From JBBECJ01 sp963763325 (GTDB taxonomy: Bacteria > Chloroflexota > Chloroflexia > Thermomicrobiales > CFX8), in assembly GCA_963763325.1 (NCBI GenBank), contig CAVXOL010000021.1, positions 1-64,000 on the forward strand: a stretch of DNA of 64,000 bases. The letters run 5' to 3'. Under the pieces are notes generated by a model, which saw only the letters and a program-made list of their open reading frames with translations, searched no databases and was not told the DNA's origin. Shown piece by piece: positions 63,963 to 64,000 of the stretch. Position 1 is the first letter of the stretch; each line of letters opens with the position of its first letter. The translations under genes and the position numbers were made by a program.

Positions 63963-64000
63963 CCGGCGTCGCGCTCCAGATCCGGCCCACAAGGTAGCGG

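Overview
This is a high-GC chromosomal window. The gene families present (several LuxR regulators with NB-ARC-type ATPase domains, two LtrA membrane proteins, VanW, an L,D-transpeptidase carrying YW/GG-type repeats, a thioredoxin/NHL protein with an in-frame UGA, PT-rich lipoproteins) fit a Chloroflexota bacterium of the Thermomicrobia/Sphaerobacter type. That placement is inferred from gene content; no rRNA or other marker gene is present.

Layout. 1-4.4 kb: start of a proline-racemase-family gene, an MFS transporter, a membrane protein, an amidohydrolase and a small McrA-head-like protein. 4.4-12.5 kb: three tandem ATPase-LuxR regulators on the minus strand, the middle one a wreck. 12.6-15.3 kb: a long UxaA/altronate-dehydratase-type protein. 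15.7-24.8 kb: FtsH, small membrane and secreted proteins, a GH15 glucoamylase-type enzyme, and a Lon-like (S16) lipoprotein broken by frameshifts. 24.9-31 kb: a thioredoxin/NHL protein that is a strong selenoprotein candidate, a YkuD L,D-transpeptidase, a phytase-like esterase, a YihY/BrkB protein and a lipoprotein. 31.29-36.33 kb: a lower-GC integrated element in a tRNA-Arg(UCU) gene, bounded by 48-bp direct repeats. It holds an integrase remnant, a Cys-rich tandem-repeat protein followed by a lectin-like lipoprotein, and a HEPN-motif protein. 36.4-45.2 kb: metabolic hydrolases and a decayed tandem duplication of a Yip1 / LtrA / polysaccharide-deacetylase block. 45.6-54 kb: a DEAD-box helicase, citrate synthase, a P-loop protein, an enoyl-CoA hydratase, a glycogen synthase, a VapBC-like pair and a type I restriction remnant. 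54-64 kb: VanW, PPK2, glyoxalase and deazaflavin-type proteins, an FAD oxidoreductase, a DUF4388 protein, a deleted nitronate monooxygenase, a NUDIX hydrolase, and an aquaporin-arsC operon.

Two cross-cutting features matter to the reader. First, many otherwise well-conserved genes (citrate synthase, glycogen synthase, enoyl-CoA hydratase, GH15 and others) carry one or two frameshifts. At most of the sites checked the frame is restored by deleting one base from a short G or C run. This looks more like a sequencing or assembly artefact than true gene loss, so such genes are given as CDS with the lesion described. Loci with many lesions or real deletions are called pseudogenes. Second, the intergenic spaces carry several palindromic or G-rich families: GGGAATC heptads, a perfect 55-bp inverted repeat plus a solo arm elsewhere, a 28-37-bp GTGCCKYGTGCCGGCC-type palindrome at two loci, and a 32-bp palindrome.

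The most notable single observation is the in-frame TGA at 26233-26235. It sits exactly at the first redox-active Cys position of a thioredoxin-like domain and is followed by a SECIS-like hairpin at the right distance.
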